The notes below the pieces were generated by a model. The model did no database searches. It saw nothing but the letters and a program-made list of their open reading frames with translations, and was not told where the DNA came from. A DNA stretch of 64,000 bases from Rothia similimucilaginosa (GTDB lineage Bacteria; Actinomycetota; Actinomycetes; Actinomycetales; Micrococcaceae): assembly GCF_029850875.1 (NCBI RefSeq), contig NZ_JAOVAM010000001.1, forward strand, positions 186,001 through 250,000, read 5' to 3'. This document shows positions 57,392-64,000 of the stretch, piece by piece. The number at the start of each line of letters is the position of its first letter. Position 1 is the first letter of the stretch. Made by a program: the position numbers and the translations under genes.

Positions 57392-58033
57392 TTAGGCTTC
57401 GCCGATTTCGCCGTGGAAAATCGGGCCCACGTTACGGGGGCGCTTGAGCTCAAAGAAGCCGGGGTAGGAAGCCAGCGCCAGGGCGCCGTCGAAGAGCTTA
57501 CCTGCCTCTTCACCGGCAGGGCTCGGGGAGATGACCGGGCCGAAGAAAGCGGTGCCGTTGATAGAGATCAGCGGAACACCAACATCGGTGCCGCCCACGG
57601 TCTCCAGCGCCAGGTTCAAGGAAGCGCGCATCTGCTCATCGTACTGATCGGTGAAGGCGACATCTGCCAGCTCTACGGGCAGGTTGACCTCCTCCAGTGC
57701 CTTGACGATTGCGTCGCGGTAGGAATCAGCCTTGTTGCTATTGTGGTGAATCTGCTCACCCAGAGCGTCGTAGAGGGGCTTGATGACCTTGTTGCCGTGC
57801 AGCTCCCGCACAGCAGTGATAAGGCGGGTCGGCGCCCAGGACTGGTCCATCATTGTCTGGTAGTCAGCGGGCAGCTCGCGACCCTGGTTGTGCATGGACA
57901 GGGAGAAGGGGCGCCAGGTCACCTCAACGTTGCGGACCTTCTGCACCTCACCAATCCAACGGGAGGTAATCCAGCACCAGGGGCAAATCGGGTCAAACCA
58001 AAAATCAACCTGTGCGGGTGCGTTCTCAGCCAT
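57392..58033 (-). CDS. Rv2466c-type mycothiol-dependent DsbA-family reductase
   Basis: A 213-residue DsbA-superfamily protein without signal peptide. The active site C17-P-W-C20 is in FWFDPICPWCWITSRW, the hallmark of the Mycobacterium Rv2466c group, which is reduced by mycothiol. GTDVGVPLISINGTAFFGPV contains the cis-proline, and SPSPAGEEAGKLFDG is a conserved late stretch. It should handle oxidative stress or nitro compounds in the cytosol. It sits next to clpX, as the Mycobacterium gene sits in the same clp-tig neighbourhood. GAGAGGAA lies before the ATG. Confidence 0.9.
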   Translation of the reverse strand: MAENAPAQVDFWFDPICPWCWITSRWIGEVQKVRNVEVTWRPFSLSMHNQGRELPADYQTMMDQSWAPTRLITAVRELHGNKVIKPLYDALGEQIHHNSNKADSYRDAIVKALEEVNLPVELADVAFTDQYDEQMRASLNLALETVGGTDVGVPLISINGTAFFGPVISPSPAGEEAGKLFDGALALASYPGFFELKRPRNVGPIFHGEIGEA

Positions 58034-58153
58034 GAGTGTTCCTCTCTCATATGATTACGCCAGCCGCTTCTATGAGCCGGCGCTTATTCTTGGGTACATG
58101 CTCTTCAACATATGCTCTTCAGGACATGTGAATGAGAGCGGTACCTGCTAGTG

Positions 58154-58185
58154 AGCCGTCACCCCATACAACCAGGGCGACGGCT
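58154..58185. terminator. Terminator of clpX
   Basis: AGCCGTC pairs with GACGGCT, with an inner CCC/GGG pair, 38 bases past the clpX stop. Confidence 0.7.
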
Positions 58186-58222
58186 TCTTTATTCCCTAGC
58201 CTTATCGGCTGGAAGTATTCGG

Positions 58223-59590
58223 TTATGCTGCCTGACGGTCCGCATCTTTCAGGGAGGCGGTCTTCGCTCCCCCCTTCACGGTGCGGGTGGCCTCGGCTTC
58301 AGGGTCGGGCGCCTGTAGCACGTAGCGGGGTTCCGTGCCGTTGAGCACGGTGTCCTCACCAATGACGATAGATACCACATCGGTACGGTCCGGGATGTCA
58401 AACATAATCGGCTGCAGAATCTGCTCCATCATGGAACGCAGGCCGCGGGCACCAGTACCGCGCTCGGCAGCGAGGCGCGCAATAGCCTCGACTGCTGCGT
58501 CATCGATGATGAGTTCTACTCCGTCCAGGGCGAAGAGGTGACGGTACTGCTTGAGCAGTGCGTTCTTCGGTTCGGTCAGCACGCGAGCCAGCTCTTCTTC
58601 ATTGAGCTCGCTCAGGGTCGAGATAACCGGCAGACGGCCAATCAGCTCGGGGATGATGCCGTAGTGCGCCAGGTCCTCGGGCATGATCTGGTCCAGCGGG
58701 TTCTTCACGGAACCGCCCAGTTCAGCACCGAAACCGATACCGCCGGCACCCACGCGGGCTGCGATGCGGTCGTCAATATTGTCGAAGGCACCAGCCACGA
58801 TGAAGAGAATGTTTGAGGTATCAATCTCAATGTTTGCGTGCGCGGGATGCTTGCGTCCGCCCTCCGGCGGTACGGTCGCCACGGTGCCCTCAATAATCTT
58901 CAGCAGCGCCTGCTGCACGCCTTCACCGGACACGTCACGGGTGATGGAGAGGTTCTCGCCACCCTTGCGGGCAATCTTGTCGATCTCGTCAATATAAATA
59001 ATGCCGCGCTGAGCCTTGGCAATATCACCGTCAGCAGCGTTAATGAGGCGCAGCAGAATGTTCTCCACGTCGTCACCCACGTAGCCCGCCTCGGTGAGAG
59101 TGGTTGCGTCGACCAGGGCGAAGGGCACATCCAGCTTCTTCGCCAGGGTTGCCGCCAGGTAGGTTTTACCGCAACCGGTCGGGCCGAGCATCAGAATATT
59201 CGACTTGCCCAGCTCCACCTGCTCCCCCGCGGTCGCCGAAAGAATGCGGGAAGTCAGTACTGGGTTATCAATATCGTGGATGCGCTTGTAGTGGTTGTAC
59301 ACCGCCACCGCCAGGGTGCGTTTCGCCGCGTCCTGACCGATGACGTAGTCGTTGAGGTAGCTGTAAATTTCGCGCGGAGTAGCCAGCTGAGCCGCGGGGG
59401 CAGCTGCGGGGGCTTTGACTTTCAGACGCTCTTCCGCGAGAATCTCTTCGCACAGCTCCACGCATTCGTCGCAGATGGAAACGTTCGGGCCGAGCACAAT
59501 CTTGAAAACCTGCGCGCGAGTCTTCTTGCAGAATGAGCATCGCATGCTGGCGTTGGGCTGTTCGGGAGGCACAATGATGTCTGTGGCCAC
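58223..59590 (-). CDS. clpX: ATP-dependent Clp protease ATPase ClpX
   Basis: The 455-residue AAA+ unfoldase of ClpXP, slightly longer than usual (about 425) because of a C-terminal tail. The N-terminal zinc finger has Cys18, Cys21, Cys40 and Cys43. Walker A GPTGCGKT at about 136-143; Walker B IIYIDEID at 197-204; the pore loop lies in GYVGDDVEN. An IGF-type ClpP-docking loop is seen as GIGFGAELG. The start is GTG (59588-59590) with AAAGGG upstream. It is separated from clpP2 by about 500 bases, so it has its own promoter. Confidence 0.97.
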   Translation of the reverse strand: MATDIIVPPEQPNASMRCSFCKKTRAQVFKIVLGPNVSICDECVELCEEILAEERLKVKAPAAAPAAQLATPREIYSYLNDYVIGQDAAKRTLAVAVYNHYKRIHDIDNPVLTSRILSATAGEQVELGKSNILMLGPTGCGKTYLAATLAKKLDVPFALVDATTLTEAGYVGDDVENILLRLINAADGDIAKAQRGIIYIDEIDKIARKGGENLSITRDVSGEGVQQALLKIIEGTVATVPPEGGRKHPAHANIEIDTSNILFIVAGAFDNIDDRIAARVGAGGIGFGAELGGSVKNPLDQIMPEDLAHYGIIPELIGRLPVISTLSELNEEELARVLTEPKNALLKQYRHLFALDGVELIIDDAAVEAIARLAAERGTGARGLRSMMEQILQPIMFDIPDRTDVVSIVIGEDTVLNGTEPRYVLQAPDPEAEATRTVKGGAKTASLKDADRQAA

Positions 59591-60089
59591 GAAAATTCCC
59601 TTTCAATCGGCGTGGTGAAATCGGTACAGAAGGGTCGGTGACCTGATATCTGCGGTGATTTCTCAGGAGGTGCACCGGCGGGTAGTGGGTGCCTTAGTTT
59701 GAGTGAGAAAACGGTATGAAATACTCGAATTTTCTCCTTCTCTAAGGCTACCGGAGTTCACCCCGGAACCAAGAATTACGCACCGCAAATGCACGGACTT
59801 ACCGGGCATATGACAAAGCGCGTCTTTTATGACGGCGCCGGGGGCTGATACTCCGGCATGTGACGCGACAACCCGGCAGAGGCTAAAGCCTGGCAGATCG
59901 CAAAACCTTACAAGAAAGCGCAGGCCAACGCCACCTATCAGCTGATCTCGCCGCACCCCACCCGGCGGGCACAAATCAGCGGACACAAAAAGGGCGGCAC
60001 CACACCGCGCACCAGCCCGAAGGCTCGCACACGGCACGATGCCGCCCCTCCCCTAAAAAATGCTCGGGGATATTCCTCAAAACTAAAGT
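59591..60089. other. Gap between clpP2 and clpX
   Basis: 499 bases. It holds the clpP2 terminator and the presumed clpX promoter. I looked for CIRCE, HAIR and ClgR-type operators and did not find a clear one. No gene. Confidence 0.45.
59992..60047 (-). terminator. Terminator of clpP2
   Basis: GGGCGGCA pairs with TGCCGCCC, with an inner AGCC/GGCT hairpin, about 40 bases past clpP2. Confidence 0.75.
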
Positions 60090-60773
60090 TTAGGTGTGGG
60101 AAATAGCGGTGTTGGTCGCAGGCTTACGTAGCTTACGAGACTCCAGCACCTTATCGACCAGGCCGTACTCCAGGGCAGCAGCCGCAGTCAGAATGTTGTC
60201 ACGCTCAATGGATAGGTCAACTTCCTCGTAGGTCTTGCCCGAGTGCAGTGCCAGGGTCTGTGCAGTCCACTCACGCATACGCATAACCTCGTTTGCGTGA
60301 ATCTCAATGTCAGATGCCTGACCGCCCTGCTGGCCGCTCAGCGCGGGCTGGTGAATCAGCACGCGAGCGTTCGGCAGTGCCAGACGCTTGCCGGGGGTAC
60401 CGGCAGCCAGCAGAACCGCCGCAGCGGATGCCGCCTGGCCCAGGCACACGGTCTGGATTTCGGGGCGGATGAACTGCATGGTGTCGTAGATGGCGGTCAT
60501 TGCGGTGAAGGAGCCGCCGGGCGAGTTGATGTACAGGGTGATGTCACGCTCGGGGTCCTGTGCCTCCAGCACCAGCAGCTGAGCCATGATGTCGTCAGCG
60601 GATGCGTCATCCACCTGGGTGCCCAGGAAGATGATGCGGTCCTCGAACAGCTTTGCGTACGGGTCCTGACGCTTGTAACCATAGGGGGTGCGCTCCTCGA
60701 AGCTGGGGAGCACATAGCGGTTGCTCGGCATAGCCGGCGCCGAGGTGGTGATATCGTTCGGCAGGTAGTTCAT
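60090..60773 (-). CDS. clpP2: ATP-dependent Clp protease proteolytic subunit 2
   Basis: A 227-residue serine protease subunit. The catalytic Ser116 is in [12 protein letters not shown], His141 in LIHQPALSG, and the handle region [15 protein letters not shown] follows. In Actinobacteria, ClpP1 and ClpP2 form a mixed tetradecamer. The start at 60773 (MNYLPNDI) has GGGAG six bases upstream; 60779 would leave no spacing. It follows clpP1 by 11 bases in one operon. Confidence 0.96.
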   Translation of the reverse strand: MNYLPNDITTSAPAMPSNRYVLPSFEERTPYGYKRQDPYAKLFEDRIIFLGTQVDDASADDIMAQLLVLEAQDPERDITLYINSPGGSFTAMTAIYDTMQFIRPEIQTVCLGQAASAAAVLLAAGTPGKRLALPNARVLIHQPALSGQQGGQASDIEIHANEVMRMREWTAQTLALHSGKTYEEVDLSIERDNILTAAAALEYGLVDKVLESRKLRKPATNTAISHT

Positions 60774-60784
60774 GTGCATCTCCC

Positions 60785-61438
60785 TTATGCGTTCTTCGAT
60801 TCGGGCAGCTTACCGGCGGTGGTGGCAATGTGGTCGAAGAAGCCGTATTCCAGGCCTTCTTCCGCGTTGAACCAGTTGTCGCGGTCGTTATCCTTCAGGA
60901 TGGTTTCCAGGCTCTTGCCGGTGCGCTCAGCGGTGATCTCTGCCAGGCGCTTCTTCATGTCCAGAATCAGCTCAGCCTGGGTGCGGATATCCGATGCGGT
61001 ACCGCCAATGCCACCGAGGGGCTGGTGCATGAGGATGCGGGCGTTCGGGGTTGCGTAGCGCTTGCCGATGGTGCCTGCAGTGAGCAGGAACTGACCCATG
61101 GATGCTGCCATACCGGTCACCACGGTCACCACGTCGTTCGGGATGAGCTGCATGGTGTCGTAGATAGCCATGCCGGCGGTTACAGAACCGCCGGGAGAGT
61201 TGATGTACAGGTAGATGTCTGCCTCGGGGTCTTCAGCCGAGAGCAGCAGCATCTGGGAGCAGATGAGGTTAGCGTTGGAGTCGCGCACCTCGGAGCCGAG
61301 CCAGATAATACGCTCCTTCAGGAGGCTGTTGTAGACGTAATCTTCCTGGGCACCAACGATGGGGGTTGCCATAGACGGCGCGGGCGCCACGCCGGCTGCC
61401 TGGGAGGCGCCGATGGGCAGAGGCATGTAGCTGGACAT
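60785..61438 (-). CDS. clpP1: ATP-dependent Clp protease proteolytic subunit 1
   Basis: A 217-residue ClpP with Ser113 in [12 protein letters not shown] and His138 in LMHQPLGG. The N-terminal 30 residues are probably a propeptide. Assignment as ClpP1 or ClpP2 follows gene order by analogy with Mycobacterium (P1 first). GAGGAAGA precedes the ATG. First gene of the clpP1-clpP2 operon, downstream of tig. Confidence 0.95.
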   Translation of the reverse strand: MSSYMPLPIGASQAAGVAPAPSMATPIVGAQEDYVYNSLLKERIIWLGSEVRDSNANLICSQMLLLSAEDPEADIYLYINSPGGSVTAGMAIYDTMQLIPNDVVTVVTGMAASMGQFLLTAGTIGKRYATPNARILMHQPLGGIGGTASDIRTQAELILDMKKRLAEITAERTGKSLETILKDNDRDNWFNAEEGLEYGFFDHIATTAGKLPESKNA

Positions 61439-61741
61439 TCTTCCTCTTCTTCTCTAATGGGTCTTCGCTGCGTCTTTGCGCGATTTACGCGCCGGAGCGC
61501 ACGCGAAAAGTTTCGTTGCTACTACCTTACCGATAGTTGCTCTCCCCCGCTTCTCTGCACGTTGTTCGTTCGCCAGGGGGTGAAGCATAGGCAAAAACTT
61601 GGGGTGGAATAGATTGGGGGGTGAAAAGAGCCTCAGCGGGCACCCAACCGGTAACTCGGTGGATGCCCGCTGAGGCTACACGTTTCAACCAATCAGCTCA
61701 CGCCCTCTAGCGGGGTGGCTTCTTGCAGACCATGGCGGGAT
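61439..61741. other. Gap between tig and clpP1
   Basis: 303 bases, with the clpP1 promoter on one side and the tig terminator on the other. GCGCGATTTACGCGCC near 61479-61496 is a short GC-rich dyad that might be an operator. It is not a good match to ClgR boxes. Confidence 0.4.
61629..61677 (-). terminator. Terminator of tig
   Basis: A 14-bp perfect stem, AGCCTCAGCGGGCA paired with TGCCCGCTGAGGCT. Confidence 0.85.
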
Positions 61742-63043
61742 TTAGGCAGCTGCCTCTTCGCCCTCACCCAGGTACTTGGACAGGTCAACAACGTTGCCCT
61801 TGGTGTCCTTGACCACTGCGGTCTTCAGCACAGTTGCCAGAGCCTTGGAGCGGCGAACCTCGCCGACCAGTGCGCCAGCCTGGCCGGAGCCATCCAGCAT
61901 CTGTGCGAACTGGTTGGGGTCCATGCCGTACTGGGAGCTCATGGTGATGATGTAGTTGATCATCTCAGCCTGGTCAACGGTCACTTCTTCCTTGTCCGCA
62001 ACAGCGTCGAGAACCATCTCGTTCTTGAATGCGGTCTCGGTGTTCTCGCGAACCTCGGCGCGGTGCTCCTCGGTATCGTGAGCTGCTTCAGCGTTGGGGC
62101 TGTTGAAGTGCTGCTCGAGCTGGTCTTCGATAACCTTCTCGGGGACGGGGATCTCAACGAGCTCAACGAGCTTTGCGAGGACCTTGTCGCGTGCCTGGGT
62201 GCCCTGCTCGGCAACCTTAGCTTCTGCAACCTGCTTCTTGATGTCTTCCTTCAGCTCGTCGATGGTGTCGAACTCGGAAGCCAGCTGTGCGAACTCGTCG
62301 TCAGCTGCGGGCAGCTCGCGCTCCTTAACTGCCGAGAGCTTGACCTTGATGACTGCCTGCTCGCCTGCGTGCTCGCCACCGGAGAGCTTGGTCTCGAAGG
62401 TTGCGTCCTCGCCAGCAGACAGGCCGGTCAGAGCCTCGTCGATGCCGTCAAGCATGGTACCGGAACCGATCTGGTAGGACAGGTCGTTTGCTGCGTCTAC
62501 CTGCTCGCCGTCGATTTCTGCGGTGATGTCGATGGTCACGAAGTCCTTGTCAGCTGCGGGGCGCTCAACGGTCTTCAGCGTGCCGAAGCGCTCACGCAGA
62601 GCGTCCAGTGCCTGAACCTCGTCCTCAGCGGTGACCTCTACCTCGTCAACCTCAATCTCGAGGCCCTCGTAGTTGGGCAGCTCGATTTCGGGGCGGACGG
62701 TGACGGTAATGGTCAGCTTGACGTCTGCCTCACGGTTCTCGGTGGAGGGCTGGGACTGAACGTCCAGCTCGGGCTGTGCCAGGGGGGAGAGTTCGTTCTC
62801 GCCCAGTGCCTGTGCGTAGTAGTCGTTCAGAGCGTCGTTCAGGGATGCCTCGACGATGTAGTCGAAGCCCGCACGCTGCTCGATGAGCTGCTTGGGCAGC
62901 TTACCCTTGCGGAAGCCGGGAACGCTGATCTGGCCTGCGAGGTTCTTGTAGGTGCGGTCCAGGTAGGGCTTGAATTCTGCGAAGGGAACCTCGACCTCAA
63001 TCTTTGCGAGGGTCGGGTTGAGCTTCTCGACGGCGGTCTTCAC
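61742..63043 (-). CDS. tig: Trigger factor
   Basis: A 433-residue ribosome-bound chaperone and prolyl isomerase. The ribosome-docking loop is [13 protein letters not shown] (the family GFRxGKxP signature). A PPIase (FKBP-like) domain at about 150-245 includes [13 protein letters not shown], and a helical C-terminal domain follows, ending in an acidic GEGEEAAA tail. The start is GTG (63041-63043) with GAGGAG nine bases upstream. Upstream of clpP1-clpP2, as in other Actinobacteria. Confidence 0.97.
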   Translation of the reverse strand: MKTAVEKLNPTLAKIEVEVPFAEFKPYLDRTYKNLAGQISVPGFRKGKLPKQLIEQRAGFDYIVEASLNDALNDYYAQALGENELSPLAQPELDVQSQPSTENREADVKLTITVTVRPEIELPNYEGLEIEVDEVEVTAEDEVQALDALRERFGTLKTVERPAADKDFVTIDITAEIDGEQVDAANDLSYQIGSGTMLDGIDEALTGLSAGEDATFETKLSGGEHAGEQAVIKVKLSAVKERELPAADDEFAQLASEFDTIDELKEDIKKQVAEAKVAEQGTQARDKVLAKLVELVEIPVPEKVIEDQLEQHFNSPNAEAAHDTEEHRAEVRENTETAFKNEMVLDAVADKEEVTVDQAEMINYIITMSSQYGMDPNQFAQMLDGSGQAGALVGEVRRSKALATVLKTAVVKDTKGNVVDLSKYLGEGEEAAA

Positions 63044-63110
63044 GTCCGTGATCTCCTCATATCGTTTCGGTGCGGCACGAATCGTGTGTGCCGCGGTTGC
63101 TTACTGGAAA

Positions 63111-63144
63111 GAGCGCCGCGACACGATACGATGTCGCGGCGCTC
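63111..63144 (-). terminator. Terminator of tRNA-Pro
   Basis: A 13-bp perfect stem, GAGCGCCGCGACA paired with TGTCGCGGCGCTC, with an 8-base loop, 10 bases past the tRNA. Confidence 0.85.
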
Positions 63145-63152
63145 GTTTCACG

Positions 63153-63227
63153 TCGGGGCGACAGGATTCGAACCTGCGATCTCCTGCTCCCAAAGCAGGC
63201 GCGTTAGCCAAGCTACGCCACGCCCCG
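63153..63227 (-). tRNA. tRNA-Pro (anticodon TGG)
   Basis: The cloverleaf has acceptor CGGGGCG/CGCCCCG, D arm AGCTTGGCTAACGC, anticodon stem CCTGC/GCAGG with loop TTTGGGA (TGG) and T arm AGGTTCGAATCCT. 75 bases with discriminator A; no encoded CCA. Flanking GTTTCAC and GTGAAAC extend the acceptor helix in the precursor. Confidence 0.95.
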
Positions 63228-63398
63228 TGAAACTGACCATGCTAAACATATACATGCATAACACAATCAGTGCTCTAGTTTACCTGTTTTCCTGCTAAAT
63301 GCCCAACACAGCGGCTCGTGCACAAATTATTTCCACTCAGCGCGTACTCTTCTGTCTTCCTTGGTTTTGTAGGGTGTTTTGTGTGGATGCGCGGTGAG

Positions 63399-63476
63399 GG
63401 GATGACGAGCTGGAGCATGCGGATTCCGAGCGCGCGAGGAAACAAATCCGCATGCGGAAGGGATTCCCGTCATCCC
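63399..63476. repeat. 78-bp nested inverted repeat
   Basis: Outer arms GGGATGACG (63399-63407) and CGTCATCCC (63468-63476); inner arms GCATGCGGATT (63415-63425) and AATCCGCATGC (63445-63455), all perfect. It lies between tRNA-Pro and tRNA-Gly. It does not look like the tRNA-Gly terminator, which is separate at 63486-63513. Confidence 0.75.
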
Positions 63477-63485
63477 GCAACGAAA

Positions 63486-63513
63486 AAGGCCCCGGTGCTT
63501 ACGCCGGAGCCTT
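63486..63513 (-). terminator. Terminator of tRNA-Gly
   Basis: GGCCCCGG pairs with CCGGAGCC, with T runs on the exit side. Confidence 0.8.
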
Positions 63514-63521
63514 TGAAGTGG

Positions 63522-63592
63522 AGGGGATGACGGGAATCGAACCCGCGTAATCAGTTTGGAAGACTGAGGCTTTACCATTAAGCTACATCCCC
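63522..63592 (-). tRNA. tRNA-Gly (anticodon TCC)
   Basis: Acceptor GGGGATG/CATCCCC, D arm AGCTTAATGGTAAAGC, anticodon stem TCAGT/ACTGA with loop CTTCCAA (TCC), T arm CGGGTTCGATTCCCG. 71 bases; here the CCA end is encoded (63519-63521). Confidence 0.95.
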
Positions 63593-63665
63593 GGAATGGA
63601 ACTTGACTATAGTAGCGAGGTTCCATCTGGGCTGTCAAATATATGAGCAAATGTATGAGTAGTTT

Positions 63666-64000
63666 TTAGACCTGGCAGCCGGGGCACCAGTAGAGTTTGC
63701 GGCCGGCGATTTCTTCCATACGGATGGTGGTTCCGCAGCGACGGCAAGGCTCGCCGTGGTGCATGTACACGTAGTTGGCGTGCTCGGGCCAGGCTTCGGT
63801 TTCGAGTATGCCGGGGCGGTCTTTGGGTTCGGTGGTGATGATGCGACCCACGCGCACGCCGATGACCAGCAGATGCTTATTGTCTTCCCAGAGTCGCTTC
63901 AGCTCCTCGTCGCTAAGGCTCTTGCCGGGGCGTAGCGGGTCAATTTCCTGGCGGTAGAGCGATTCGGCGCGGAAGATATTGCCCACGCCGGAGATTGCTG
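63666..64000 (-). CDS. Fpg/Nei family DNA glycosylase, C-terminal part
   Basis: The frame enters from the right edge; 111 codons are in the window. VGNIFRAESLYRQEIDPLRPGKSL is part of the helix-two-turns-helix of formamidopyrimidine-DNA glycosylase/endonuclease VIII (shown here by its GNIFRAE core), and the zinc finger C-x2-C...C-x2-C (CRRCGTTI ... WCPGCQ) ends the protein. The family excises oxidised bases. A Nei gene next to tig and clpP is also found in Mycobacterium, so a Nei2-type enzyme is most likely. The N-terminal catalytic Pro is outside the window. Confidence 0.88.
   Translation of the reverse strand, partial: AISGVGNIFRAESLYRQEIDPLRPGKSLSDEELKRLWEDNKHLLVIGVRVGRIITTEPKDRPGILETEAWPEHANYVYMHHGEPCRRCGTTIRMEEIAGRKLYWCPGCQV

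Noticed and set aside
61470-61500. A ClgR operator before clpP1
   Set aside because: The GC-rich dyad does not fit the published ClgR half-site spacing well enough to call.

Overview
The window looks like chromosomal DNA of a moderately GC-rich actinobacterium of the Micrococcaceae, most likely Rothia or a close relative. The genus is my inference from gene content and codon use; no 16S gene is present. Actinobacterial marks include paired ClpP1/ClpP2, an Rv2466c-type mycothiol-linked reductase, a class Ib NrdHIEF system, a long RNase E/G, surface proteins ending in LAxTG anchors, and an ileS gene behind a T-box leader. Most genes lie on the minus strand. There is no rRNA, CRISPR array, prophage or recognisable insertion sequence.

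Layout. 0-5 kb: the 5' end of a UvrA-like gene, a metallo-beta-lactamase-fold hydrolase, an AT-rich gap, formate-tetrahydrofolate ligase and a zinc alcohol dehydrogenase. 5-10.2 kb: nrdH-nrdI-nrdE-nrdF, preceded by a gap with a helically phased pair of NrdR-like boxes and two perfect DnaA boxes. 10.2-18 kb: an APP1-type phosphatase, two paralogous lipoprotein polysaccharide deacetylases, a FrnE-like oxidoreductase, a glutaminase-STAS fusion, a cation efflux transporter and tRNA-Ala. 18-28 kb: the conserved block rsfS, an acidic membrane-anchored protein, nadD, obg, rpmA, rplU and rne. 28-36.5 kb: a VKOR-family protein, a TenA-like protein, folC and ileS with its T-box leader. 36.5-38.4 kb: a decayed lipoprotein locus. 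38.5-44 kb: siroheme and nitrite reduction (cobA, nirB, divergent nirD, a CbiX-type chelatase). 44-50 kb: two LAxTG-anchored surface proteins, one with an HtaA haem-binding domain, around a pseudogene. 50-57.3 kb: an SDR oxidoreductase, small proteins, valS, a pseudogene and an LssY-domain membrane protein. 57.3-64 kb: the Rv2466c homologue, clpX, clpP2, clpP1, tig, tRNA-Pro, tRNA-Gly and an Fpg/Nei glycosylase cut by the window edge.

How the parts work together. NrdH reduces the class Ib ribonucleotide reductase NrdEF and NrdI activates its metal site, with likely NrdR control. CobA and the chelatase make siroheme for NirB, which reduces nitrite with NirD. DtxR/IdeR-like iron boxes lie before nirD and before the HtaA gene, which suggests that iron status influences both. 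Trigger factor and ClpXP1P2 form one protein folding and turnover neighbourhood whose order resembles Mycobacterium. The obg-L27-L21-RNase E and rsfS-nadD blocks are housekeeping.

I did not find a clearly new biological system. The best leads are the nrd regulatory gap with NrdR and DnaA sites, the long ileS T-box leader, the frameshifted lipoprotein locus, a set of genes with -10 boxes exactly six bases before ATG (probable leaderless transcripts), and a 78-base nested inverted repeat between two tRNA genes.
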